From Asterias rubens (Eukaryota > Echinodermata > Asteroidea > Forcipulatida > Asteriidae), in the NCBI RefSeq assembly GCF_902459465.1, contig NC_047063.1, forward strand, positions 23,853,055 to 23,917,054: a stretch of 64,000 nt of DNA, given 5' to 3'. This document shows positions 26,401 through 35,200 of this stretch, in pieces (the stretch's first letter is position 1; each line of letters starts with the position of its first letter). A model generated the notes under the pieces. That model saw only the letters and a list, made by a program, of their open reading frames with translations. It searched no databases and had not been told where the DNA came from. The translations under genes were made by a program, and so were the position numbers.

Positions 26401-28189
26401 TAAAGTATGGGCACATTGTTTTGTTGGGGGGGGGGGGGGGGGCTCGAACAACTAATATAATTTGGTCCTTTGAAAGGAAGAAGAATAACCATTAGCACTG
26501 TGTGCAACAGGGTACCAAACATAAGATGGCACAGTGATGACTCGCGGTCCATCATTTGTGTTAAAGGAGAAGACTAATTAAAGTCAGTATATGACACATA
26601 GCCTCGAAGGGTCGCACTAATGTCCATCATCAATACACTCACAGCTCGTTCACGACAACCGGTGTGAGGGGTCCGACGGTATGCTTTATAAGGCCTTTTT
26701 GCACCGCTTCCTTCATAGCCCTTTTCGAAGCCATGGCTTCAGCTTCAGTCCTGGAAAGCTAGACCCCATAGTTGTATTGAATACGCGTGATATACGTTCA
26801 GGGAGTCAGACCAGAGGACGGAGCCCGAAGCCGAATCCAAAAGCCAATGACGAGGATTCAAAAAGGGCCATAATTAGTAAAACGTGACTTTGAGGGTATC
26901 ACGCCGAACCAATTAGACACTCCAACCATGAAGGCGTTTTCCATCATTTCCCATAATTTGAGAAATGAGGTTGATTGATGGGTTTTGGCCGGTAAGTATA
27001 CTATAACCCTGTACTGTGTCAATTTATTTCGCTGCGAGATAAGACCCAACAAATTTTCAGTGTTCATTGCAAAATATGCGTGAAGTGCCTTTCAATTACT
27101 AACAGACCTTTCTATTACAACATCATAGTCCACGTTTTTGCCGCCCAAGGTAGGATACCTTTGGGAGGCCATAAATGCAGAGCAAAAACTGTTTCAAAAA
27201 ATGTTACACAATTTAATACCCAACAAGGGTTAAATTTGCTGTAAACAAAGGTACCAATGGGATGCATGTTTTGTTTTTGTAGAATTGAAAGTTTGCAGAA
27301 ATTTTGAATTTGTTCACAACATCTATTAACACGACTGAATGTGTTGCTATACCAATCGGCCGTCCATGCCATCAAGAGGGCGGTTTCTTCATCAACGATG
27401 GTCTATACACACATTGGCCGTTTTAGAAACAACAGCGTGGGGTGCAGGCTCCTGGCTTTGACCTCGTCAGTAATGCTTCAAGCATGATGCTTTTAATAAT
27501 GACATACTGACGAAGCATGTGAGCCGGAGTTGAAGCCGAGATCGCAGTTTCGAAAAGGGCATAATATGATCATATACGGGTTTAATAAATAAAATCTGCC
27601 TTGATCAACGAACGACACAGGAAGCACTAGCCGTGCGAACGAGGTTGACACCCACCAGTCAAGTTCGTCAGTGCCCTTTGCATTCATCAGATCGTCAACC
27701 TCCTTCCTGCAGATGTCCTGGTAGTCCGGATACTGGGCCAAGCAGTAGATGGCCCACGTGGCTGCCGTGCTGGTCGTTTCGTACCCGCCAAACATGAATG
27801 TGTTTACTTCGTTCTGAATCTCTTCCTCGCTCAGGCCTTGTCCGTCATCATCCTAGATATAAAACAAGAGTTTCAATGTCCTTTTACATCCTACATTTAC
27901 AATTTTCTTTTAGGTGATAATCAGAAACTCAATGTAAAAAAAAAATAGCCTCCTCACCCGGGCGTCTATTAAAATATCCAAGAGATCACGAAACACCCTC
28001 TCTTGTCCTCTCTTTGCTTGCCTCTTAACGATCACCTGTCTGGAGAAGTCAAGCGCAACCTTAAGGAATTTCCGGAAGTTTTTACCGTCTGGGCTTTTGT
28101 AATAGAGGAAGTCTATATATTGCCACATGGTGACGAAACGCTTGAAGAAAAGATTGGCTAATTTGCGGACGGCGTGGACGTAGGTACAG
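17291..28189 (-). CDS. Cytochrome P450, CYP4-like, C-terminal ~298 codons (five exons, 5' part not found)
   Basis: Five minus-strand exons: 28189-27958, 27852-27656, 25996-25863, 19483-19336 and 17477-17291. All have GT-AG sites and the phases join without a break. In order they supply the helix E-H region, helix I ([16 protein letters not shown], where CYP4 enzymes usually have EGHDTT), the K-helix ExxR (KESQR), the PERF-type motif ([10 protein letters not shown]), the heme loop (FSAGPRNCLGQ, with the axial cysteine) and the C-terminus. P450s of this family are ER-membrane mono-oxygenases that often omega-hydroxylate fatty acids; the substrate here is unknown. A usual CYP4 has ~500 residues, so about 200 N-terminal residues, including the membrane anchor, are not seen. 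Introns of 1.9, 6.4 and 1.9 kb are loaded with MITEs. With the motifs intact, the gene is probably functional; the upstream exons may lie beyond the transposon and gap. Confidence 0.88.
17512..17845 (+). mobile_element. Family A MITE in the P450 flank/intron 4
   Basis: TTAAAGGGACATGGACACTA at the left; the right end has worn down to TGGTGTCTTTAA. It starts only ~35 bp upstream of the last P450 exon, within the last intron. It carries the CTTCAGCTGAAG variant centre rather than the GAGACCTCAAG hairpin. Confidence 0.8.
18320..18720 (-). mobile_element. tRNA-derived SINE, reverse orientation, interrupted
   Basis: Read on the minus strand, an A-box-like block (AGCTTAGTTGGTAGAGCACG near 18680-18660) is followed far downstream by the B-box GTGGGTTCGAATCACACCCG (18425-18404) and the ACAGG / CTCGG / GTGTTAGCAC tail modules. 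The ~240 bp between the boxes is much more than the normal spacing, so the SINE may have been split by an insertion. It lies in the last P450 intron. Confidence 0.5.
18946..19272 (+). mobile_element. Family A MITE in P450 intron 4
   Basis: AATGGACACTATTGGTAAAT left end, GGCCAGAGTCTTTAA right end, with the CTTCAGCTTTTAC variant centre. It stops ~64 bp short of the P450 exon at 19336. Confidence 0.75.
19336..19483 (-). CDS. P450 exon 4 of the visible part (PERF to heme loop)
   Basis: Opens after TTTCCTCAG with two bases that complete an aspartate codon and continues [20 protein letters not shown]. It includes [10 protein letters not shown] and ends in FSAGP plus two bases of the arginine at an AG|GTTAAC donor. 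Length and phase (2+144+2) fit both neighbours. Confidence 0.9.
19600..19772. repeat. Short diverged tandem repeat (~65 bp, 3 copies)
   Basis: The pieces CACTGTA-AC-AACCTA-GGGAATGTC-AATATCC recur three times (near 19619, 19678 and 19736) with substitutions. It lies within the 6-kb P450 intron. Confidence 0.6.
20041..20432 (+). mobile_element. Family A MITE in P450 intron 3
   Basis: Left end TTAGGCAGTGGACACTATCA, central hairpin GAGACCTGAGATTTAG / GAATTTGAGGTATCG, right end CCAATAGTGTCCAATGTCTT. Full length with modest divergence. Confidence 0.85.
20532..20678. mobile_element. Fold-back MITE, ~147 bp
   Basis: Outer arms GACCTTTTCGCAAATACC and GATATTTGCGATAAGGT, and inner arms AGGTGCATTGTGG and CCACAATGCACCT, are inverted repeats. 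GC-rich CpG stretches (GGGGCGCGCGCG) sit between the arms. One copy seen. Confidence 0.75.
20680..23160. other. P450 intron DNA, no further feature seen
   Basis: Part of the large intron between the 25.9-kb and 19.4-kb P450 exons. A C15-A9 tract sits at 21127-21151. Short frames on both strands have no recognisable domain. Confidence 0.45.
23161..23540 (+). mobile_element. Family A MITE in P450 intron 3
   Basis: Ends AAGGGAATGTACACGTTTGG and CCAAACGTGTACAGTGCCTT pair with each other although both differ from the family consensus. This compensating change shows the terminal repeat evolving as a pair. Centre is the CTTCTAGCTGGAGTAGAAG type. Confidence 0.8.
23541..24069 (+). mobile_element. Family A MITE carrying a nested fold-back insertion
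   Basis: Begins directly after the previous copy (GCGGCCGTGGACACTAATGG) and has the usual interior. Its right end is split: ACAATTACCCAAAGTGTTCA at the left of the insert and GCAGTGCCTTTAT after it. Confidence 0.75.
23901..24056. mobile_element. Fold-back MITE (GCCGATTTCAC ends) nested in family A
   Basis: GCCGTCGATTTCACCAAACT pairs with AGCGTTTCGTGAAATCGGC. The arms continue with TTAGGACTTAGGACGAGTC and GATCCTAAGTTAGGACTCG. It interrupts the right end of the family A copy, so it inserted later. Confidence 0.75.
24409..24675 (-). mobile_element. Family A MITE, partial, reverse, split by a nested element
   Basis: TTAACACTTATTGGTAACTG, then AAGACTAGTCTTCTCACTTG and GAAAAACTGAGCTCAAT. The continuation TTGGTCGTCGAAGTTG appears only after the nested fold-back at 24505-24645. 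The distal half is missing. Confidence 0.75.
24505..24645. mobile_element. Fold-back MITE (GGGAGACTTTC ends) nested in family A
   Basis: Inverted arms of ~55 bp: GGAGACTTTCTGGGACGACA...GCAGCAGACTTACCGGGTA against TACCCGGTATGTCTGCTGC...GGAAAGTCTCC. The family A sequence GAGCTCAATTGGTCGTCG is interrupted exactly at its ends. One copy in the window. Confidence 0.85.
24676..25483. other. P450 intron DNA, no feature seen
   Basis: Contains C-rich runs (24685-24725) and short frames on both strands near 24865-25170 that overlap each other and look like chance frames. Confidence 0.4.
25484..25775 (+). mobile_element. tRNA-derived SINE of a second family
   Basis: Starts with a tRNA-like head: A-box CAGTGGCTAAGAGCACCTGC and B-box GTGTGGGTTCCAGTTCCGG. 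A body containing TGTCCTTAAGCAAGACACTT follows, a block resembling the conserved central part of several deuterostome SINEs. It ends near TTTTGCAGCCCACACC. It sits ~90 bp from a P450 exon. Confidence 0.65.
25863..25996 (-). CDS. P450 exon 3 of the visible part (K helix)
   Basis: Follows the acceptor TTGTTGCAG. Its first base completes a tryptophan codon; it then reads [20 protein letters not shown], containing the invariant ExxR pair. It ends VIPT plus one base at an AG|GTACGT donor. Phase 1+132+1 fits both neighbours. Confidence 0.9.
26031..26402 (+). mobile_element. Family A MITE in P450 intron 2
   Basis: TTAAAGGCATTGGACACTAT left end; CCACTGTCCAGCCCCTTTAA right end; TTAA at both edges. 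CTTCAGCTGAAGGC centre. A G18 tract follows at about 26425-26442. Confidence 0.85.
26718..26868. mobile_element. Family B fold-back MITE
   Basis: GCCCTTTTCGAAGCCATGGC pairs with GAGGATTCAAAAAGGGC. Internal arms GGCTTCAGCTTCAG / CCCGAAGCCGAATCC. Same family as 10668-10838, in the P450 intron. Confidence 0.7.
27417..27560. mobile_element. Family B fold-back MITE
   Basis: GCCGTTTTAGAAACAACAGC pairs with AGATCGCAGTTTCGAAAAGGGC; the inner GAGGTCAAAGCCAGGAGCC-type arm also has a partner (GTGAGCCGGAGTTGAAGCC). Lies ~100 bp from P450 exon 2. Confidence 0.7.
27656..27852 (-). CDS. P450 exon 2 of the visible part (helix I)
   Basis: After the acceptor TATATCTAG it reads [19 protein letters not shown] and [20 protein letters not shown], the oxygen-binding helix I with the conserved threonine pair. 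It ends within a tryptophan codon at a CTG|GTGGGT donor; 197 bp (phase 2) matches exon 3. Confidence 0.92.
27958..28189 (-). CDS. P450 exon 1 of the visible part (helix E-H region)
   Basis: Starts after TTTCCCTCAG with the last base of a codon and reads [18 protein letters not shown], then a charged segment ending [11 protein letters not shown], the usual run-up to the DDG/SEEEI linker before helix I in CYP4 enzymes. Ends CCCGG|GTGAGG in phase 0. No upstream exon was recognised. Confidence 0.85.
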
Positions 28190-28241
28190 CTGAGGGAAAA
28201 TAAAGAAAACACGGTTATACTGTAAAAACAGTTTTTAGAGT

Positions 28242-28624
28242 TTAAAGGCAGTGGACACTATTGTAATTACTCAAAATAATTATCAGCATAAAACCTCACT
28301 TGGTAACGAGTAACGGGGAGAGGTTGATAGTATACAACATTGTGAGAAACGGCTCCCTCTAAAGTGACGTAGTTTTCGAGACAGAAGTAATTTTCCATGA
28401 ATTTGATTTCGAGACCTCAAGTTTAGAATTTGAGGTCTCGAAATCAAGCATCTGAAAGCACACAACTTAGTGTGACGAGGGTGTTTTTTATTTCATTCAT
28501 ATCTCGCAACTTCGACGACCAATTGAGCTCAAATTTTCACAGGTTTGTTATTTTATGCATTTTAGATACACCAAGCGAGAAGACATGGTGTTTGACAATT
28601 ACCAATAGTGTCCAGTGTCTTTAT
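28242..28624 (+). mobile_element. Family A MITE, full length
   Basis: TTAAAGGCAGTGGACACTAT left end. The best preserved central hairpin: CGAGACCTCAAGTTTAGAAT against TTTGAGGTCTCG. Right end CCAATAGTGTCCAGTGTCTT. It lies ~50 bp upstream of the first visible P450 exon, so it may sit in an upstream intron. Confidence 0.9.
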
Positions 28625-29256
28625 AGACATCTAAGTTGTACACATTTTTTAAACGTGTTTAAATGACAAACATGTTTATCAGTTTGGGGTATATGGTTTG
28701 TGGGATTTAAACACACATGATCTAAACATGTTTTAGGTTAAACATGTGGTGTGGCAAAAATGGGTGCAAAACTTGTGCTTATTGGAAATGTGTTGACAAT
28801 CTAAACACTGTGTTTAGAGTGATAGGGAGAAACTTTATATAAATAGTAAACTTGCGGGTACAACCATGTGCAAATCTTTTTAGTTTGAGTGTTGGCTCTG
28901 AAAAGAGCTGGTGTGTGATCTCGACGTTTCATCTCAAGTTTCTTCTCGGTTATCCACACCATGCAAATCTCTTAACAATACTTGTGATTACTGTTGATGG
29001 GAAGGGCACTCTAAACCTCAGTGGGGAATGTGTTCTGACTCCGTTTTGGGCACCGTCGTCAATTTTTGACAAAATTGGAGCTGGAGCCGTTGTGACAGGA
29101 GTTTTTTCTGTCCCCCGGATATTCTGTCCCATGGCAAACTGTCTACAAACTTCTTCTGGTACCGCCCTCTTTTGAAACATCCTCTTACAGCACATGTTAA
29201 CATGTTAATTCCCCACTATGGGTGACCAGTGTAGGCATCCGGTGCAGATCCCTTTA
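28625..29256. other. Unassigned DNA with a dispersed repeat
   Basis: 28690-28850 carries short AAACATGT/TTTAAAC motifs. 29140-29235 (CTACAAACTTCTTCTGGTAC, GCCCTCTTTTGAAACATC, CTATGGGTGACC) recurs diverged at 61395-61475, so it is an interspersed repeat. Overlapping frames on both strands at 28852-29203 have no recognisable domain. Confidence 0.5.
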
Positions 29257-29842
29257 TTAAAGTCACCTGGAAATATATTTTTTTTCTTTCAAACATAAGA
29301 GTATATGCTTACGAACAATAACACAATTTTTTTAGTAATTGTTTGTCACGATTTATATGTTAAAAAAATATATAAAGTTGTTTGGGGGGCTGACTCCGCC
29401 TACCCCCTTTGTGACGTCAATCGAGGCAGACTTTGTCGGCAATACGTATAGTAAACACACGTGCAAAGTACATGTACGTCCAAGTCGTGAGTTGGTACAT
29501 TTCAAAAAGTGTTTTTCTGCATTCAGCAGCAATACACCTGGTCGGCATTGCCGGAAAAAACAAAAACAATTATTTGTCTGAAACGTACAAACTCACGACT
29601 TGGTCCGTACATGTACTTTGCAATAATTGTGTTTACTCTACGCATTACAGGCAAAGTCTGCCTCGATTGACGTCACGAACAGCGCCCTCTCGGGTCGGGG
29701 TCTTCTCTTAATTTGTAAATAACATAAACTGATTTTTTAAAACCTTAGTTAACTGTTTATTCCCATTCCACTCATCAAAACACATATATTAGTGACAAAA
29801 GCTTTATAAATTTGAAAAAATACCACTTCCAGGTGACTTTAA
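29257..29842. mobile_element. TTAA-flanked fold-back DNA element, non-autonomous
   Basis: TTAA at both edges (29257-29260 and 29839-29842) and inverted ends AGTCACCTGGAAATATATTT and AAAAAATACCACTTCCAGGT. No transposase. The interior includes a second, stronger palindrome at 29411-29676. TTAA duplication would fit a piggyBac-type origin (inference). Confidence 0.75.
29411..29676. mobile_element. Inner long palindrome (GTGACGTCAATCGAGGC ends)
   Basis: GTGACGTCAATCGAGGCAGA...TGCAAAGTACATGTACGTCC...AAGTCGTGAGTT is mirrored by AACTCACGACTTGG...GTACATGTACTTTGCA...GCAAAGTCTGCCTCGATTGA. The loop is ~100 bp. It is either a MITE inserted in the outer element or that element's own stem. Confidence 0.8.
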
Positions 29843-30130
29843 AGTTTGGAAAATGCCCGCTGTGTCTAATTTGAGGTGTATTTGTAACCAGTAAAGCGCA
29901 AAGACGAAGGTGCACTGTAAAAAAAAAAGGGTAAAAATTACCCAACTTTTTACCCAACGTTGGTTCAAATATCAGCCCCACCAGTTTTGGGGCAATTATT
30001 GCCCAACAGCCGTTGGTTAAACCATTTACTAAATTATTGGGCAAACCCAACTACACATAGTTGGTTAATTCTAATTACACAGCTGTTGGATATGCTTTGT
30101 ATACCATTTATTGGTTAAAAGTATTTGTTC

Positions 30131-30515
30131 AAATACTGGGCAATTTTCAACCAACTGTTAGTGAATATTTTTGGGGTAATTGGTAATTTTTTTCACCAAT
30201 TGTTGGTAAATGTTGTATCCAATTATTGGGATTGTTTAAATTTCTGTCCACATATTGGTCACTTTTCCCACCATGTATTGGTAAATGCTGTATCCAATTA
30301 TTGGGATTGTTTAAATTTCTGTCCACATATTGGTCACTTTTCCCACCATGTATTGGTAAATGCTGTATCCAATTATTGGGATTGTTTAAATTTCTGACCA
30401 CATATTGGTCACTTTTCCCACCATGTATTGGTAAATGCTGTATCCAATTATTGGGTTCGTTTAAATTTCTGTACATAAATTGGTCACTTTTCCCACCAAA
30501 TGTTGGTAAATATTT
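30131..30515. repeat. 75-bp tandem subterminal repeat, four clear copies
   Basis: Copies start near 30206, 30281, 30356 and 30431 with period 75 (GGTAAATGCTGTATCCAATT, ATTGGGATTGTTTAAATTTC, CACATATTGGTCACTTTTCC). The two middle copies are almost identical. Each holds TTGGTAA, ATTGGG and CCCACCA words related to the terminal CCCAAC motif. As 75 is divisible by three, both strands stay open by chance. In CACTA elements such repeats are transposase-binding sites. Confidence 0.85.
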
Positions 30516-30569
30516 TAACCATTGTTGTTGGAATATTTTAAATGAATTACACACATGCTGGGAAAGAAA

Positions 30570-32260
30570 ATAAACAGTTAATGCAATTCCTTTGTTTATG
30601 TTTTATTTATTGAACTTTCTTAACTGCACTGAAAGTACGCTTCAACAATTTAAGCAACCTCAAAGGTAGGACCTTCTTTTGATAAACAGACTTAGTAGTC
30701 AGTAAAATATATGTGAGGCTTTTCAAGGATCAAAAATTATTTGCGAAACAAATTCGTGAAAAAATGATTTGTAAATAGCTCTATAAAAAAACATTTGTTT
30801 TATAAAAACAATTAGAACATGATGTAACTTGCTCTTTCAGCAATGTCTTTCACACACATAATCTTATAATTACCGAAGTTAAAGCTTTTGAAACACACAC
30901 TTGCTTGTTTTTACTTTCTTTTTGTTTGTTTCTCAAAAATGGCACAACAACTTGTATTAAATAACATGCCAATAAAAATATAAACAAATCTCAAACAACT
31001 GGTGCTTGCTTGCCTTGCCTTTCTTTTTGTTTCTGAACAGTAACAATTTGGCTTAATAAATAAACTTGACTAAAAGTAACCTAAAAATTGCAAAAGACTT
31101 TCGTTAACAAACAAATTTTAGTTTATCAAAATTAAACCTTTGGGAAACTTGCTTGTAATGCCCTTTTTTTTAAAGACAACTGTGCACTAATAAAACGTAT
31201 GTCAAAAATAACTCGCCAATAGACTTCTTTCGTGAACCTTTGGAAAAACGCAAATAAACTGAATGTTAAGTGTCGAGTTGTGTCAATTTGTGTTACTTTG
31301 CCGACAACACTCGGAATAGTCTACATAAATTAATCAAAGTACAGAACTTATCTTTAAACAAGTTTGCTAACAAGCACTACAGTGTGTAAATTAAACGAGT
31401 TGAATACAACGAGTAGTAAACATAATATTCAGGGTTTGTTCTTCATAAAAAACGATAATCATATTATCAACTTGGTGTACAACATAGTCAGACTTTGTTA
31501 AGTTGAAAACAATGTTTTACACTTGCTTCTTAATTAAAATCTTGAGGTAGTGGTGTTGTTGATGTCTGTTATTATTTTAAATATAAAATATAAACAGTTT
31601 GAATTATCACCCCTTAACATAGGCGGATTCAGGAGTTTTCAGAAGGGGGTCCATCTAGGGGCATGTATTTTATTACAGCCGGGTTAATTTCAAAGTGTTG
31701 GTAAAGGGCAAACCCCTTATTCCCCAAGCTCTGCCTTTGTTTTAAACAAAACATGATTGAGATGGGAAAATTTCATGGAAGATTTCGGAAAGTCAAAAGG
31801 CTCTCAGGCCTGTACTAGAGTTGGACTGTCTTTGTTTGTTGGAAGTCCAGGTTGGTTGAAAATACACCTCTCAAAGATCTTCCACACAATTCTGCAAAGT
31901 CTGCCCTTGTTTTACAAAAATGTATGATTGAGATACTTTATACATAACACTATAAGAGTTTGTTTCCAGTAAGAGAAACAAAAAATAAATTAATACATCT
32001 TTCAATTGCATTCAACTAGTTTTAACTGTCATGATTTTTGTAGTATTGTTTGTTTCTTTTAAGTTTGAAAGCAAATAGAGGTTTGAAAGATTAAGTAACC
32101 TGTCAAAGAACAACCATGTTTTCCCCCCATAGTCTTACTATCTAATTTCTTGACAGTCATACGATTCTAAACAAGGCAAATGTCATGACCATTAATGAGT
32201 CTGCACTGTAACAAGGAATGAATAAATAGGTAAACAACAAAATGTCAAACAGCCCATGGT
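30570..32260. other. Transposon interior, 3' untranslated zone
   Basis: Very AT-rich and devoid of long frames. It lies between the subterminal repeats and the last accessory-gene exon. It contains a partial duplication of that exon (see 31766-31905). The rest shows nothing recognisable. Confidence 0.5.
31766..31905 (-). pseudogene. Duplicated fragment of the accessory gene's last exon
   Basis: About 140 bp match 32268-32402 at high similarity (TTGGACTGTCTTTGTTTGTT, then CCAGG-TGGTTGAAAATA-AC, CTCTCAAAGA). The reading frame is broken, so it is a dead tandem copy of the exon's 3' part. Confidence 0.8.
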
Positions 32261-32275
32261 CAATCTGGGAAGCTT

Positions 32276-35200
32276 TCATGGAAAATTTCGGAAAGCCAAA
32301 AATGCCCTCAGGGCTCTTAGAGTTGGACTGTCTTTGTTTGTTGGAATTCCAGGCTGGTTGAAAATATACCTCTCAAAGAATTTCCACACACTTGTGCAAA
32401 GTTGCTGGTATTTACAGTCGAGTATGAAGTGAGCCTTATAGCAGACATCTATGGCCTTCAGTAGGGATGGTTGCGGAATTGTGTTCTTCTCAATAATCAC
32501 AAATACACTGGAAGGTTTTAGCACTGATTCACTGTACAGGACGAGCAGGAATGGCTGAGGATGTTTTGTCGCGTCAATTTTTTCTAAGTACGTTGGCATG
32601 TGCACAATATCCTGCGAAAAGTCAAAGTAATAAGAAAATATCAATTTTTAGCAAATATAGACAAATTTACTGGAGCAGGACTTGAATCTGCCACCTATGG
32701 GTTGGTATGCTGGTGGGGACAGCTAAATTGAACCCTCGAATAAACTGTTCCCCCCCCCCCCTCCAAAAAAAAAGAATTGTGGAGGGGGTCAAGCTACTAT
32801 GGAACAGATTTCCCTATGACACTGGAACTGACCTATGCTTACGGTCTCCCTATTTATTGTCAGCAACCTTTCTTTTTGGATGGCAGTAATAATTCATAAA
32901 ACCAAACACTGCCCTATGGCCAGGGATCACATCCAAGTAACGATAAACCTGGGAAGAGGCAGTGCCTGGATACACCATAAGGGGGTACTTTAACTGAGGT
33001 GTGATCCCTAAAGGGCAGTTTTGTTTTTCAACATTTTTTCTTATTTTTTTTTCTTTACTTTATTTTTTTGGGGGGAGCCCTAAAGCCACATAGTCCCTTC
33101 CCCCTAGATCCGCCAAAGGAATGCGAGATACTTGTTTTAATATCATTTTGCAAGACAATACTCACCAGTTGTACATCAATAAAGGCTTTCATTGTTTCCT
33201 TTGGCCCAAATCTGCCACCAGTTTTCTTTTTGTCGCAGCCATCAAATATCATTGGAATGACAAAGAATGACAGGTTGATCTTCTCATCTGTTAAGAAGAG
33301 AGTATGGAAATTTGAGCAAGTTATATCAACACTAGGATAATGGTCCAAAACAGTAATCATCAACCGCCTTAACTTTGCCATATTAGGATCAACTTCAATA
33401 GACCTTTATCATTGTGAGGCCATCTTGTATTTCTCCCATTGAAGTCATGTAACCAAACCGAGGCTGAAAGGACAAATAGTTTGGTTCCTTTTTATATGTA
33501 AATAAATATGGGCAATCATTACTTTTATTGGATACTATGGCGCATGGCCAAAATGAATTCAGCATGATAAAGGCCTACATTCTGTGTGTCTTACCCAAGT
33601 TATCACCGTAATGAAGGAAATCATATTTACGTAAGGGAATTACGTCAATGCAGCATTTAATTGGAAATCCTCAGCCACTTCAAATTAATCTGGAGGATGG
33701 TTGTCTTGAGAACACTCAAAATTATATTCTGAAAATTTACCAACTCTTCCAATGAATTAAGCAATGATCGGACAACCCGACATTCTCAAAATGTGAAAAA
33801 TACCTTCTGTCAGTTTCTTTACATCAGTACTGGCATCAAGACCTAACACATCCTTCCAAAGAGGAAACATCTGTGTGGCATAATCTATCAGTGAGTCCGA
33901 CAAGCCGCCCCATTTGTCAGTCAGTCTGTCAGCAACTTTTGGGTACATCAGCTGGAAGTCTTGCTCAATCTTAAGTAAAAGTGATTAAATGAAACATTCT
34001 TGTTGGTTGTGGAGCACTACATTGACTTCCCCAAAGCTAAATTACATGCTGACCAATATTGCAAAACTCTTCAGAAACAAAGAAAATCAAAGTCAGCATT
34101 AGCTAGGACTGACTGGTTTTAAGGGTATGTAAAGCATTATGAGTACACAAAAGAGTTATGAAAATGATGTATAAAACTTAACTAGTGCGAAGCAAAGACA
34201 ATTAGAATTAACCAGGACTTCTGAGTGATAGCTACAGCACTACCAGGATGGTTTCAAGACTGTTATGGTAGCCTCCTAAATAATCATTAACCAAGTTTCT
34301 CACACCCCATAAATGTAATGCAGACAATATTATTCTCACTGCTTTGACAAATAAAGAGCTCGAGAAAAGAAGAATATTGACTACCACAGTTTGAAATGAT
34401 TTGACTTTGTAGTAACCTACCATCCCAATACCAAGCAGCCTGGGGAACTCCTCCAAGATTTCTGCAACAGTTCTCTCCCTATCTTTCACCCATTCTGCCC
34501 TGTGCTTTGATGTCAATGACATGTACTCTTTGACTTTGGTAGTAGGTGCACAGTTGTCCTTTAGCCACTGAACCTTTGCAAGTACATCTTCGGCTGTCTC
34601 TTGCTTCTCATCGGGTTCATCAGGAGTTGCTGCACTTGCATTAACTGTTAAAAAGTACAAACACATCAATATTATTATAACCTCCAGATAAATTATATTA
34701 AATAATATCCATTCAGTCCCTTTGTTATAGCGATTCATTAAATTTTGTCCTTGCTTCCATGTCCTGAACCAAGTTGGTTGGGTACTCCTGAGGCAACTCG
34801 TGAAGTTGAAAACTATGAGCACACTCTATTTATATGACATGACAATGATACTTGTGCATCAGAAATACCACTTTCCTTTTTTTGTCCAGCCCCTAAAACA
34901 CAAACTTCCTTGAGTGCTGTTGTTACACATTCCAAGCAAGCAATGCAAACAAGACCTGTGATAAAGAATCCTTTAGTATCTGTGGTGTAACACGGGCATG
35001 GGGCCTTCTAATTAATTTTGTTTTCTATTTATGTGGCATAGTTTTTGTTTGTTTATGGGGCATTGGGGATTTTGTTATTTTGTTATATTTTTTTTATATT
35101 AGTTTTTGAGTTTTTGTTGTTGTCGTCGATGGGTTTTTTTGTTTTTTGTTTTTTTTTTTGGGGGGGGGGGGTAATAGGTCAATTACCTTGATGCTTTCCA

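Noticed and set aside
30147-30573. Long overlapping open frames on both strands (135 and 115 codons)
   Set aside because: They arise because the 75-bp tandem repeat is a multiple of three with no stops. Same repeated peptide on both strands; no start context or domain.
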